DNA of 64,000 nucleotides from Pandoraea commovens (GTDB taxonomy: Bacteria > Pseudomonadota > Gammaproteobacteria > Burkholderiales > Burkholderiaceae): positions 248,001 through 312,000 of the forward strand of contig NZ_CABPSA010000006.1 in assembly GCF_902459615.1 (NCBI RefSeq). Reading direction: 5' to 3'. This document shows positions 1 to 8,790 of this stretch, one piece after another. Positions within the stretch are counted from its first letter, which is position 1. Every line of letters starts with the position of its first letter. The position numbers were made by a program, and so were the translations under genes. The notes under the pieces were generated by a model that had not been told where the DNA came from, searched no databases, and saw nothing but the letters and a program-made list of their open reading frames with translations.

Positions 1-1012
1 CGGTCAGCTTGGCCCGCGCGGCTTGCGCTTGCACGCATGTCACGCCGATCACGTAGTAGATATCGTCGGCGCTGCACCCGCGCGACAAGTCGTTCGCGGG
101 GCGGTTCAAGCCTTGCAACAGCGGGCCGATGGCCTTGGCACCGCCGATGCGTTCCGCCAGCTTGTAGCCGATGTTGCCCGCATCCAGACTTGGGAAAATC
201 AGCGTGTTGGCGTGCCCTTCGATCTGCGAGTGCACGACTTTGCGCTGGGCGATTTCGGAGACGATGGCGGCGTCGAGCTGGACGTCGCCGTCGATGGCCA
301 GTTGCGGCCGTGCTTCCTTGACGAGACGTGTCGCCTCTACCACCTTGTCGACGGCCGCATGCTTGGCGCTGCCGCTGGTGGAGAACGACAGCATGGCGAC
401 ACGCGGCGGCTCCATGAGCAACGCCGCGGCGCTATCGGCCGCAGCGAGTGCAATTTGCGCCAGTTGTTCTGCATCGGGATCGACGACGAGCGCACAGTCC
501 GAGAAGATCAGCCCGCCCTTCATCGTGTGGAACGGCTCGCAGAGCATCATCAGGAAGAAGCTCGACACGAGTTTGAACGACGGCTGCACGCCGATGATCT
601 GAATCGCCATGCGGACCACGTCGGCCGTGGTGTTCACCGCACCCGCGACGGAGCCGTCGGCGTGGCCGAGGCGCACCATCATGTTGGCGAAGCCCAACGG
701 CGTACGCATTTCCTCAAGCGCCTGCTCGCGCGTCATACCCTTCTTCGAGCGGATGCCGTACCAAATGTGCGAGAAGGCCTCGGTCATGTCTGACGTCGCC
801 GGATCGATCAGTTCCATCCCGGCGAGATCGATGCGTGCCTCGCTGGCGGCGCGCTGCGTCCGGGCGATGTCGCCGACGAGCACGATGCGTGCAATGCCCT
901 CACGCGTGGCGCGCGCGGCGGCTTCGAGCACGCGCGCGTCGTCCGCCTCGCACAGCACGATGCGCATCGGGGCACGGCGCGCGGTATCGATAATGCGGTT
1001 GATGGCTTTCAT
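1..1012 (-). CDS. pta: Phosphate acetyltransferase, C-terminal end cut by window edge
   Basis: Converts acetyl phosphate plus CoA to acetyl-CoA plus phosphate in the cytoplasm. The reverse-strand reading starts [20 protein letters not shown] and stays open to base 1. It matches the single-domain PTA_PTB fold, with the late motif [18 protein letters not shown] near the cut end; about 337 residues are visible, so only a few residues should be missing. It is the short form without the regulatory N-terminal half of E. coli Pta. It follows xsc, whose product is acetyl phosphate, which supports the call. Oddity: the ATG lies 14 bases past the T-run of a strong terminator and no good ribosome binding site is visible; an internal start at the second Met ([10 protein letters not shown]) is possible. 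Confidence 0.9.
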   Translation of the reverse strand, partial: MKAINRIIDTARRAPMRIVLCEADDARVLEAAARATREGIARIVLVGDIARTQRAASEARIDLAGMELIDPATSDMTEAFSHIWYGIRSKKGMTREQALEEMRTPLGFANMMVRLGHADGSVAGAVNTTADVVRMAIQIIGVQPSFKLVSSFFLMMLCEPFHTMKGGLIFSDCALVVDPDAEQLAQIALAAADSAAALLMEPPRVAMLSFSTSGSAKHAAVDKVVEATRLVKEARPQLAIDGDVQLDAAIVSEIAQRKVVHSQIEGHANTLIFPSLDAGNIGYKLAERIGGAKAIGPLLQGLNRPANDLSRGCSADDIYYVIGVTCVQAQAARAKLT

Positions 1013-1026
1013 GATGTCGAAGAAAT

Positions 1027-1066
1027 AAAAAAAAGCGCCCCCGGCACCCACAGAGCCGGGAGCGCT
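1027..1066 (-). terminator. Rho-independent terminator after xsc
   Basis: On the minus strand a 12-bp imperfect stem (AGCGCTCCCGGC against GCCGGGGGCGCT) is followed by eight T residues. It lies in the 78-bp gap between xsc and pta, so it should end or attenuate xsc transcripts before pta. Confidence 0.85.
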
Positions 1067-1090
1067 GTCACACGAAGAACCGCTACCGCG

Positions 1091-2923
1091 TCAGACGTAG
1101 TCCTTGTACTTGTCGAGCATGCGCACCGGCTTCGAGAGCGCGTCGCGACGGAACGGATCGCCCAGTTCGCGCGTGCACATGATTTCGATGATGGTCGTCT
1201 TGCCGTGGTTCATCTGCATGTCGATGGCCTTCTTGAGCGCCGGGCCGACGTCTTCCAGACGATCGACCACGATGCCTTCTGCGCCCATCGCACGGGCGAT
1301 GTTGGCAAAGCTCGGGCTATCCAGTTCACCGGCGACGAAGCGGCGGTTGTAGAAGTCGACCTGGTTCTTCTTCTCGGCACCCCATTGGCGGTTGTGGAAG
1401 ACCACGGCCGTGACCGGAATGTTGTGACGCACGCACGTGAGCGTTTCCATCAGGCTCATGCCCCACGCGCCGTCGCCAGCGTACGACACGGCCGGGCGGT
1501 GCGGTGCGGCCACCTTCGCGCCGATGATCGTCGGGAAGGCGTAGCCGCAGTTGCCCCAGCTCATGGCGGCGAAGAAGCTGCGCGGCTTGTTAAAGCGCAG
1601 GTAGCTGTTGGCCACCGAGTTGATGTTGCCGATGTCGGTCGAGACCATGACGTCTTCCGGCATCGCCTTTTCGAGTTCGCGCAGCACCTGACGCGGGTGC
1701 AGATACTCGCCGCCGTTGAACGTCTTTTCGTTCTTCTGCTCTTCGATCATGTCGAGGCTGTACTGATCACGCTCGTGGGTCCAGTCGTCGAGTTCCTTCT
1801 CCCAGGCTGCCTTTTCCGTGGCGATCTGGTCGGCGCGGGCGTCACGCGTGGCGTCGCAGGCGAGCGTGCGCTCGGCCAGACGTTGCGACAGGGCGACGGC
1901 CGCAGCCTTCGCATCGCCGCAGATACCGACCGAGATCTTCTTCACGAGGCCGAGCATCTTGTGGTCGGCGTCGATCTGAATGATCTTGGCGTTCTTCGGC
2001 CAGTAGTCCAGACCGTGCTGCGGCAGTGTGCCGAACGGTCCGAGGCGCGAGCCGAGCGCGACGACGACGTCGGCTTGCGCGAGCAGCTTCATGGCCGCCT
2101 TGGAGCCCTGATAGCCGAGCGGGCCGCACCACAGCGGATGGTTGGCCGGGAACGAGTCGTTGTGCAGGTAGCTGTTGACGACCGGTGCGCCAAGGCGCTC
2201 AGCCAGTGCCTTGCACTCTTCGACGGCGTCGGCCATGACCACACCGCCGCCCGAGATGATGACCGGGAACTTGGCTTGCGCGAGCAGCTCGGCCGCTTCG
2301 TTCAGACGCTCGTCGCCGCCTGCGCCGCGATCGAGACGTTGCGGACGCGGAATCTCGGCCTTGATCTGGCCGTAGAAGTAGTCACGGGGGATGTTGAGTT
2401 GCGTCGGGCCCATTTCGGCCATGGCGCGGTCGAAGCAGCGGCCGGTGAATTCGGCCATACGCGCCGGGTGCGTCACGTGACCCTGATACTTCGTGAATTC
2501 CTGGAACATCGGCAGTTGCTTCGCTTCCTGGAAGCCGCCCAGGCCGATACCCATCGTGCCCGCTTCGGGCGTGACGATCACGACCGGGCTGTGCGCCCAG
2601 TAAGCGGCGGCGATGGCCGTCACGCAGTTGCTGATGCCGGGGCCGTTCTGGCCGATCACGACACCATGACGGCCCGACACGCGAGCGTAACCGTCGGCCA
2701 TGTGGCCAGCGCCTTGCTCGTGCACCACCGGAATCAGACGGATACCCGCCGGCGCGAAGATGTCCATCGCGTCCATGAAGGCCGAACCCATGATGCCGAA
2801 CATCTCGCTCACGCCGTTGGCGACCATCGTTTCGACGAACGCTTCCGAGGGCGTCATCGTTTGCGGACCGGCATCGGAAGCCGTCAGTTGCTGGGTGGCC
2901 GTAGCCGGATCTTTGGCGTTCAT
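1091..2923 (-). CDS. xsc: Sulfoacetaldehyde acetyltransferase (thiamine diphosphate enzyme)
   Basis: Cleaves sulfoacetaldehyde with phosphate to acetyl phosphate and sulfite (EC 2.3.3.15), the desulfonating step of taurine breakdown. The 610 residues show the three-domain acetolactate-synthase fold: N-terminal pyrimidine-binding domain with the activating Glu at E69 (HEQGAGHMADGYAR), a central domain, and the C-terminal diphosphate-binding motif starting GDGAWG near residue 484 and reaching an Asn near residue 510 (FHNRQWG). Residues such as MGIGLGGFQEAKQLPMFQEF are typical of Xsc rather than acetolactate synthase. The ATG has GGAGACACCCC upstream. It lies between tauX and pta on the same strand, with its own AT-rich upstream region containing inverted repeats. 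Confidence 0.95.
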   Translation of the reverse strand: MNAKDPATATQQLTASDAGPQTMTPSEAFVETMVANGVSEMFGIMGSAFMDAMDIFAPAGIRLIPVVHEQGAGHMADGYARVSGRHGVVIGQNGPGISNCVTAIAAAYWAHSPVVIVTPEAGTMGIGLGGFQEAKQLPMFQEFTKYQGHVTHPARMAEFTGRCFDRAMAEMGPTQLNIPRDYFYGQIKAEIPRPQRLDRGAGGDERLNEAAELLAQAKFPVIISGGGVVMADAVEECKALAERLGAPVVNSYLHNDSFPANHPLWCGPLGYQGSKAAMKLLAQADVVVALGSRLGPFGTLPQHGLDYWPKNAKIIQIDADHKMLGLVKKISVGICGDAKAAAVALSQRLAERTLACDATRDARADQIATEKAAWEKELDDWTHERDQYSLDMIEEQKNEKTFNGGEYLHPRQVLRELEKAMPEDVMVSTDIGNINSVANSYLRFNKPRSFFAAMSWGNCGYAFPTIIGAKVAAPHRPAVSYAGDGAWGMSLMETLTCVRHNIPVTAVVFHNRQWGAEKKNQVDFYNRRFVAGELDSPSFANIARAMGAEGIVVDRLEDVGPALKKAIDMQMNHGKTTIIEIMCTRELGDPFRRDALSKPVRMLDKYKDYV

Positions 2924-2947
2924 GGGGTGTCTCCAGTGAAAAATAAA

Positions 2948-2964
2948 CGGAACAAATAATTCCG
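2948..2964. promoter_or_regulatory. Inverted repeat in xsc promoter region
   Basis: CGGAA-N7-TTCCG lies 24 bases upstream of the xsc start in AT-rich DNA, a possible operator or part of the core promoter. No protein is assigned to it. Confidence 0.35.
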
Positions 2965-3037
2965 ATTTAGTTGCTTGTTTCGAAATCTAGGGGATCAAAC
3001 CGCCGTCGTCAATTGGTATTTTTATTATTTGGTACGT

Positions 3038-3057
3038 TTTGTATTGAAAAATACAAA
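3038..3057. promoter_or_regulatory. 20-bp palindrome upstream of xsc
   Basis: TTTGTATT-GAAA-AATACAAA is a perfect 8-bp inverted repeat about 115 bases upstream of the xsc start, in a strongly AT-rich stretch (2940-3060) that contrasts with the surrounding DNA. It is probably a regulator binding site for the sulfoacetaldehyde genes; which regulator binds is unknown. Confidence 0.4.
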
Positions 3058-3103
3058 TGAAGCGCGTGTTGCGTGACGAAGATGGCCTGTCGCCGTCGTT
3101 CAG

Positions 3104-3129
3104 AAAAAAACGCCCCGTCAGGCGGGGCG
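3104..3129 (-). terminator. Rho-independent terminator after tauX
   Basis: Read on the minus strand, CGCCCCG-CCTGA-CGGGGCG is followed by seven T residues. It ends the tauY-tauX transcript about 30 bases past the tauX stop and separates it from xsc. Confidence 0.9.
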
Positions 3130-3157
3130 GGCAATCCGGGCATTCCTCAGGGCGTGA

Positions 3158-3547
3158 TCAGAACGCCGGGCGGTCCTTGCGGAACGCGTTCTTCACTTCG
3201 ATCTTGCCGTCGCGCAGGGTGAACACGTCGACCATGCGCGCTTCGACGCGCGAGCCATCGGCTTTCGTCCCGCGGAATGTCGATTCCGATACGGCGCGAT
3301 TGCCGTCTACGAAATGCACGCCCTCCGTCCACGACGCGTCTGGGAAGTTTTCCCACGCGGACTGGAACGCGGCGCGCACGGCTTCACGCCCTTCGAAAGT
3401 GCGCCCGAGCATGTCGGGGCCCGCGACGGCATGGAACACGCACGTGTCGGTCATGCAGGCCATGAGTGCGTCGATGTCGTGGCGATTCCAGGCGTCATTG
3501 AACGTGGTGAGCAACTGGATAGCGGCGGTGTCGTTCTGAGTCGTCAT
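3158..3547 (-). CDS. tauX: NTF2/SnoaL-like protein, probable taurine dehydrogenase small subunit
   Basis: A 129-residue single-domain NTF2-like (SnoaL) protein: FNDAWNRHDIDALMACMTDTCVFHAVAGPD at the N-terminus and VFTLRDGKIEVKNAFRKDRPAF at the end. Taurine dehydrogenases of Paracoccus and Cupriavidus pair a small subunit of about this size with a large DadA-like FAD subunit. Here the gene follows such an FAD gene by 32 bases, and xsc-pta come next, so TauX is the likeliest identity; that is inference from context. The ATG at 3547 has GGAATCTGCA upstream and is preferred over an in-frame TTG twelve bases earlier. A generic SnoaL-like protein of other function remains possible. Confidence 0.65.
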   Translation of the reverse strand: MTTQNDTAAIQLLTTFNDAWNRHDIDALMACMTDTCVFHAVAGPDMLGRTFEGREAVRAAFQSAWENFPDASWTEGVHFVDGNRAVSESTFRGTKADGSRVEARMVDVFTLRDGKIEVKNAFRKDRPAF

Positions 3548-3579
3548 TGCAGATTCCAAAAATCGTGAGGTAAGCGAGA

Positions 3580-5010
3580 TCAGCGGGCTTCATCCTGCGC
3601 GTGATATCGCTGATAGAGAAAGCGCTGGCCGATGCGGCGGAATGGCGCGAAGCCTTGCCATTGCACCGTGCCGAACACGTTCGGGTATTGCAGCGCGGAG
3701 TCGTAGATCGGCAGATCCCACGACGGGTCGCGCTGCCCGGCAATGCGTTGGGCGAGGCGGCGTCCGGCGTGCGCGGAGAACGACACGCCGTTGCCGCCAT
3801 AGCCCACGGCATAGAAGAGGTTCTGACGCGGATCGGGTTGCGTGACGCGCGGCATCATGTCGTGGCTCACGTCCACCCAACCCCACCACGAGTAGTCGAT
3901 CTGAATACCCTTGAGCGCGGGGAATTTGCGATGCAGGCCTTCGACCAGCACGGCCATATGTTTCGGATTCTGCGCATCGGCCCCGGTGATCGAGCTGCGG
4001 CTGCCGATCTGCAACCGGTTATCGGGCAGCAGGCGGTAGTAATAGCGCAGCGTGCGCGTGTCGGTGATGACCTCGTGTGTGCGGAAGTTCGTCGCGGCGA
4101 TCTCGTCCGGAGTGAGTACGCGCGTGACGAGCGAGTTCGACAGGATCGGCATGATCTTCGAGCGCAGCGCTTTCGTGACGTCGTTACGCGTGTAGCCGCC
4201 GGTGGCGAACGCGACGGCCTTGGCGCGCACGACACCGCGTGGCGTGCGCACGTGATGCACGCCGTTGATCGTCTCCACACCAAGTACCGGTGTCGACGGA
4301 TGCACGCGCGCGCCGAGCGCACGCGCCATGCGCAGATAGCCGAAGGCGAGTTTGAGCGGGTGCACGCCGATACCGTCGGGTTCGTGCAGTGCGCCGCAGT
4401 TTTCCTGATCGTCGACGTATTGTTCGCGGACTTCGTCGCGCGAGAGGATGCGTGTGTCGTAGCCGAAGACATCGCGCATGACGCGGGCTTCGTTGCGCAG
4501 GAAGTCCATCTTGCGATCGCGGTGGGCGATGTAGAGATGGCCGCCCGGTTGCGGGTCGCACTCGGGCACTTCGGCGATGAGCGATTTGAACGTGTTGAAG
4601 CCTTCGCGGATTTCGGCGTCCAGGCGCAGCGCGGTGTCCTTGCCCCAGCGATCGATCCATTGCGAGCGATAGAGACGTCCGCTGGCGTTTTGTCCCTGAC
4701 CGCCGTTACGGCTGGTGCAACCCCAGCACGTCTGGTTCGCTTCGAGCACGGTGGCCCGGATGCCGTGTTCGCGAGCGAGGAACAGGGCGGTGGACAGGCC
4801 GGTGAAGCCTGCGCCGACGATGACCACGTCGACATCGGCATCGCCTGCGAGCGGTCCGTCGTCTTCCGGCGGCTCGCCTGCGGTGGCCACCCAATAGGTC
4901 GGCGCATAGTCCATGCCCAGACCGGGGTTGGACGAAACTAGCGGATCGTAAAGCGGATCGTATGGCGCTGCGGAGCGACGATCCAGCGCGAAGGATTCAA
5001 TCGTACCCAC
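3580..5010 (-). CDS. tauY: FAD-dependent oxidoreductase, probable taurine dehydrogenase large subunit
   Basis: A DadA/PuuB-type amine oxidoreductase of 476 residues. The Rossmann FAD motif DVVIVGAGFTGLSTALFLA spans about residues 61-79, followed by TSRNGGQGQNASGR, and a C-terminal FAD contact region FYAVGYGGNGVSFSAHAGRRLAQ. This family oxidatively deaminates amines; with TauX, Xsc and Pta alongside, conversion of taurine to sulfoacetaldehyde is the best reading. A gamma-glutamylputrescine oxidase-like role is the alternative. The start is taken as GTG at 5010 because AGGAG lies eight bases upstream; a TTG at 5052 lacks such a site. It is divergent from the DUF3311/symporter operon across a 347-bp control region. 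Confidence 0.75.
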   Translation of the reverse strand: MGTIESFALDRRSAAPYDPLYDPLVSSNPGLGMDYAPTYWVATAGEPPEDDGPLAGDADVDVVIVGAGFTGLSTALFLAREHGIRATVLEANQTCWGCTSRNGGQGQNASGRLYRSQWIDRWGKDTALRLDAEIREGFNTFKSLIAEVPECDPQPGGHLYIAHRDRKMDFLRNEARVMRDVFGYDTRILSRDEVREQYVDDQENCGALHEPDGIGVHPLKLAFGYLRMARALGARVHPSTPVLGVETINGVHHVRTPRGVVRAKAVAFATGGYTRNDVTKALRSKIMPILSNSLVTRVLTPDEIAATNFRTHEVITDTRTLRYYYRLLPDNRLQIGSRSSITGADAQNPKHMAVLVEGLHRKFPALKGIQIDYSWWGWVDVSHDMMPRVTQPDPRQNLFYAVGYGGNGVSFSAHAGRRLAQRIAGQRDPSWDLPIYDSALQYPNVFGTVQWQGFAPFRRIGQRFLYQRYHAQDEAR

Positions 5011-5357
5011 GTTTGGCTCCTGAAGAGAATGAGCCAATACTGCCAAGAACAATTTCGTGGGATTAGTACCACCGGAGACTTGTGATGGTGCCAGCGCATC
5101 GCCGTACCGCTACGGCTTGGACTTCGTCAGGGAAGTCCCTGACTGGCTCCACATTTTTCGAGTGTGTGGCGCCAGAAAATGCGGGCTGGCCTATCGCTGG
5201 ATGAAGGTGTTCGTCATTCCTCTCTGGCACCAAACTTTTCTGGCATGTGGCTCTAAACGGCGCGATTTTTGGCTGGGGATACTGAATCCGACAAAAGGTC
5301 CGCGCCGCGCGACCGTAACGGCACATCGCAATGTGCCGTGCGCAATGGAGATGGGAC
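5011..5357. promoter_or_regulatory. Divergent intergenic control region with several inverted repeats
   Basis: These 347 bases separate tauY (leftward) from the DUF3311/symporter operon (rightward) and carry no convincing gene. Three inverted repeats are visible: GCCGTA-N4-TACGGC (5101-5116), GTCAGGGA-AG-TCCCTGAC (5126-5143), and a long-range pair GCCAGAAAA (5171-5179) with TTTTCTGGC (5236-5244). They may be operators or form a leader hairpin in the rightward transcript. Confidence 0.5.
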
Positions 5358-5558
5358 ATGCTCAGATTGTTGATTGGCCTCGGGGTGCCGTATCTCGGGG
5401 TTGTAGGACTGCTGCCCTGGGCAGCTTCCGTCGAGCGCTATGTGCTCGGCGTGCCGTTTATCTACGGCTGGATCTTCTTGTGGTTCGTGCTCACGTCCGT
5501 CTGCCTGTGGCTGTGCTGGACGCTTTTCGATCGCCATATCGTCGAGGACCCCGCGTGA
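5358..5558 (+). CDS. DUF3311 small membrane protein, symporter partner
   Basis: A 66-residue protein with two hydrophobic helices (LLIGLGVPYLGVVGLLPW and VPFIYGWIFLWFVLTSVCLWLCW) and a short polar tail. Proteins of the DUF3311 family are commonly encoded just before a sodium:solute symporter, as here, and are thought to act as a small accessory subunit of it in the inner membrane. The ATG at 5358 is preferred because GGAG sits nine bases upstream; an in-frame upstream Met at 5331 has no such site. It is first in a plus-strand operon with the symporter, amidohydrolase and CobW-type GTPase. Confidence 0.8.
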   Translation: MLRLLIGLGVPYLGVVGLLPWAASVERYVLGVPFIYGWIFLWFVLTSVCLWLCWTLFDRHIVEDPA

Positions 5559-5698
5559 CGCGCGGATCCGCCATTCCTTCCTTAGTCGCTGAACCTCAGG
5601 CGCGCTTCTGCGCGCGTTGATGCGGTGCTGCGCTCACGCGAGCCAGTACACACGGCACCCCGATCCCGCTTACGTTCCGAATTCCGGAGATTGCGTCG

Positions 5699-7120
5699 AT
5701 GGCAACCCTCATCTTTGCCGGCTTCATTCTGTTGTCGGTCTATCTCGCATTGCGAGCGCGCGGCGGACGCGGCCCGCAGAGCATGCACGACTTCTTCGTC
5801 GCGTCGCGCCAGTTCGGCGCGTGGCTCGTATTCTTCCTCGCCGCCGGTGAGATCTACAGCATCGGGACGATGGTCGGATTTCCCGGCGGCATCTACGCCA
5901 AGGGGCCGACCTACGGCGTGTGGTTCCTCGGCTACATTCTGCTGGCCTATCCCGTCGGTTACTTCCTCGGCCCGAAAATCTGGGACGCCGGTAAGCGCTA
6001 CAACGCGATCACGCTGCCCGACCTGTTCAAGGGCCACTTCCAGAATCGCTTTCTCGAACTGGTGGTCGCGATCACTGCCATCGTCTTCCTGCTGCCTTGG
6101 GGACAGTTGCAGTTCACAGGACTGGTGGCGGCGCTCAAGGGACTGGGATGGAATTTCCAGCCGCTGTGGCTCATCAGTTTCTCGGCCATGCTCGCCTTCG
6201 TCTACATCGCGATTGCCGGGGTACGGGCGTCCGCCTACATCGCGGTGCTCAAAGACGTGCTGATGGTCGCGGCCATCGTGATCACCGGGGTCGCGGTGGC
6301 GTGGGAGTCCGGAGTTACACCCGTGTTTCAGGCCGCGAGCCAGCACGTGAGCAACGCGATGAGCACGCAGCAGCTCACCTTCGCGATGACGACCATCGTG
6401 TTCCAGTCGCTCGGCATGTACGTGATGCCCTTTGGCGTGCAGAACTTCTTCACCGCGAAGAGCGCGTCCACGATCCGGCGTACGCAGGTCGCCATGCCGC
6501 TGTACATGCTGATGTATCCGTTCCTGGTGCTGGCGTCGTACTACGCGATCAGCCAGAACATCCAGCTTGCCTCGCCCAATGAAGCGTTCTTCGCTGCTGT
6601 GACGCAATTGCTACCGTCGTGGCTCGTCGGCCTCGTGGCGGCTGGGGCGGCGCTCTCGGGATTGCTCGTGCTCGCAGGCATCTGCCTTGCGCTCGGCCCC
6701 ATCGTCACGCGCAACATCCTCTCGGGCATGCCGGAGCATCTTCAGAAGGCCAGCTCGAAGGTGGTGATCGTGCTGTATCTGCTGGGTTCCATTGTGCTGA
6801 CGTTGCTCACGCCGAACCTCATGCTCACGCTCATCAATATGGCGTATTACGGCGTGACACAGTTCCTGCCGGGCGTAATCGCTGTGGTGTTCCGCATGCG
6901 CGTGCGCGCCACTGCCGTCGCCGCCGGTGTGCTGGCGGGGCAGGGTCTCGCGCTCGTGCTCTACTACAAGAATCCGGACCTCGGCGGGGTCAACCTCGGG
7001 CTGATTTGCCTGGTCGTCAACGTCGTGGTGATGTCGGTGCTACACCTGCTCCTCGGCGGCCAACGCGCCGCACGTTCGATGGACGCCGGTGTCGGCACGC
7101 TTTCCCCCTATAAGAAGTAA
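5699..7120 (+). CDS. Sodium:solute symporter family transporter
   Basis: A 473-residue integral membrane protein of the SSS family (related to PutP and PanF), importing an organic solute with sodium. It begins with a helix (TLIFAGFILLSVYLALRA), then HDFFVASRQFGAWLVFFLAAGEIYS, typical of the first SSS helices, and has about 12-13 hydrophobic segments. The GGAG nine bases before the ATG supports the start. It is 140 bases after the DUF3311 gene and two bases before the amidohydrolase gene, so it probably imports the amidohydrolase substrate. The substrate itself cannot be read from the sequence. Confidence 0.88.
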   Translation: MATLIFAGFILLSVYLALRARGGRGPQSMHDFFVASRQFGAWLVFFLAAGEIYSIGTMVGFPGGIYAKGPTYGVWFLGYILLAYPVGYFLGPKIWDAGKRYNAITLPDLFKGHFQNRFLELVVAITAIVFLLPWGQLQFTGLVAALKGLGWNFQPLWLISFSAMLAFVYIAIAGVRASAYIAVLKDVLMVAAIVITGVAVAWESGVTPVFQAASQHVSNAMSTQQLTFAMTTIVFQSLGMYVMPFGVQNFFTAKSASTIRRTQVAMPLYMLMYPFLVLASYYAISQNIQLASPNEAFFAAVTQLLPSWLVGLVAAGAALSGLLVLAGICLALGPIVTRNILSGMPEHLQKASSKVVIVLYLLGSIVLTLLTPNLMLTLINMAYYGVTQFLPGVIAVVFRMRVRATAVAAGVLAGQGLALVLYYKNPDLGGVNLGLICLVVNVVVMSVLHLLLGGQRAARSMDAGVGTLSPYKK

Positions 7121-7122
7121 CG

Positions 7123-8790
7123 ATGACAGAAAGAGGCAACACCTCAGCGAGCCGCGACGACATTCGCGTGTATGTCGCCCGCAAGATCGTGACGATGAAT
7201 CCGGCGCAGCCTGTGGCCACCCACGTCGCTGTGTGCGACGGCCGGATTCTCGCCGTCGGCGACGCCGACGACATGCGCCGCTGGACGGATGCTGCGCCCA
7301 TCGACACGCTGCGCGACAAGGTGCTGATGCCCGGTCTGGTCGAGGGGCACTGCCACCTGATGGAAGGCGCGATGTGGGACGCCGTCTATGTCGGTTACTA
7401 CGACCGGCGTGGCCCGGACGGTCATCTGTGGGAGGGATTGAAGACGCCGTCCGGAGTACTGGCCCGTCTGCGCGACGCTGAGCAACGCATGACGGACGAT
7501 CACAAGCCGTTGCTCGCCTGGGGTTACGATCCGATTTTCTTCGAAGGCGCGCCGCTGGTCGCGCGCGATATCGATGCGGTGTCGATGACCCGCCCCATCG
7601 CGATCCTGCATGCCAGCGTCCATTTGATGAACGTGAACACGCCGATGCTCGAGCTCGCGGGCATCGATGGCGACGTGGACGTGGAAGGCATCGTCCTCGG
7701 TGAAGACGGCGAGCCGACCGGCGAGTTGCGGGAATTCGCGGCGATGTTTCCGGTGTATCGCGTCATCGGCGAGGGGCTGTCGATTGCCGCGAGCGAGAGT
7801 CCGCGCGCGATCTGGAATTTCGGCCGGGTCGCACAACTCGCGGGTGTGACCACGGCGACCGATCTCGTCAACGATCTGACGCCGACCGGCAATGCGAATC
7901 TCCATGAGGCGACGGCCGATGCGAAGTATCCGATTCGCATCGTGCCCGCTTTCGCACCGCAACGTTGCCCTGAGGGTGGGCCGCAACGCGTACTCGATGC
8001 GCGCGAAGGCAACACGGACAAGCTGCATTACGGGCCGGTAAAGTTCATCGTCGACGGCTCGATTCAGGGGTTCACGGCGCGTCTGCGCTGGCCGGGCTAT
8101 CACAACGGCAAGCCCAACGGACTGTGGCTGATCGCACCGTCGCAACTCGTCGAGACATTCCTGCCGTTCCACGCGGCCGGACTGCAAATGCACATTCATA
8201 CGAATGGCGACGAAGCCACGGAAGTCGTGCTCGACGCCATTGAGAAGCTGCTCGAAGTGCATCCGCGTACCGACCATCGTCACACGTTGCAGCACTGCCA
8301 GATGGCCGACGTCGCACAACTCACGCGCGCGCAGCGCCTCGGCATGTGCGTGAATTTCTTCGCGAATCACGTCTACTACTGGGGCGACGCGCACTACACG
8401 CAGACGATGGGGCCGGATCGCGCCGATCGCATGGATGCGGCAGAGATCGCGCGGCAGATCGGCTTGCCGTTTGCACTGCACTCCGACGCGCCGATCACGC
8501 AACTCAATCCGTTGTTCACCGCGTGGTGCGCCATCAAACGTGAGACGTCGTCGGGCCGCGTGCTCGGCGAGTCGTTGCGCTTGCCGGTCGACGACGCCTT
8601 GCGCGCCATCACGCTGGGCGCGGCGTTCTCGCTGGGCATGGATCATCTGATCGGCAGCGTCGAAGTCGGCAAGTACGCGGACTTCGCGGTGCTCGACGCC
8701 GATCCTTACGACGTCCCGGTAGACGAACTGCGTCAGATGCCGGTGTGGGGCACGGTATTGGGTGGCGAGATTTTCCGCGCGCCGCGATGA
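7123..8790 (+). CDS. YtcJ-like metal-dependent amidohydrolase
   Basis: A 555-residue member of the amidohydrolase superfamily, YtcJ-like branch. It has the N-terminal small beta domain, the metal motif GHCH (H76, H78), later histidines in MHIHTNGDEATE (about residue 347) and HTLQHCQM (about 389), and the metal Asp in ALHSDAPI near residue 455. Such enzymes hydrolyse amide or similar bonds in small molecules; the substrate is unknown. It starts two bases after the symporter stop and its own stop overlaps the start of the CobW-type gene (ATGA), so import, hydrolysis and metal delivery look translationally coupled. Confidence 0.85.
   Translation: MTERGNTSASRDDIRVYVARKIVTMNPAQPVATHVAVCDGRILAVGDADDMRRWTDAAPIDTLRDKVLMPGLVEGHCHLMEGAMWDAVYVGYYDRRGPDGHLWEGLKTPSGVLARLRDAEQRMTDDHKPLLAWGYDPIFFEGAPLVARDIDAVSMTRPIAILHASVHLMNVNTPMLELAGIDGDVDVEGIVLGEDGEPTGELREFAAMFPVYRVIGEGLSIAASESPRAIWNFGRVAQLAGVTTATDLVNDLTPTGNANLHEATADAKYPIRIVPAFAPQRCPEGGPQRVLDAREGNTDKLHYGPVKFIVDGSIQGFTARLRWPGYHNGKPNGLWLIAPSQLVETFLPFHAAGLQMHIHTNGDEATEVVLDAIEKLLEVHPRTDHRHTLQHCQMADVAQLTRAQRLGMCVNFFANHVYYWGDAHYTQTMGPDRADRMDAAEIARQIGLPFALHSDAPITQLNPLFTAWCAIKRETSSGRVLGESLRLPVDDALRAITLGAAFSLGMDHLIGSVEVGKYADFAVLDADPYDVPVDELRQMPVWGTVLGGEIFRAPR

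Noticed and set aside
1205-2959. Long open frame on the plus strand opposite xsc
   Set aside because: It lies entirely antisense to a well-identified enzyme, shows no recognisable domain and is typical of mirror frames in high-G+C DNA.
3601-4941. Plus-strand open frame opposite tauY
   Set aside because: Antisense to a clear FAD oxidoreductase; no domain or ribosome site.
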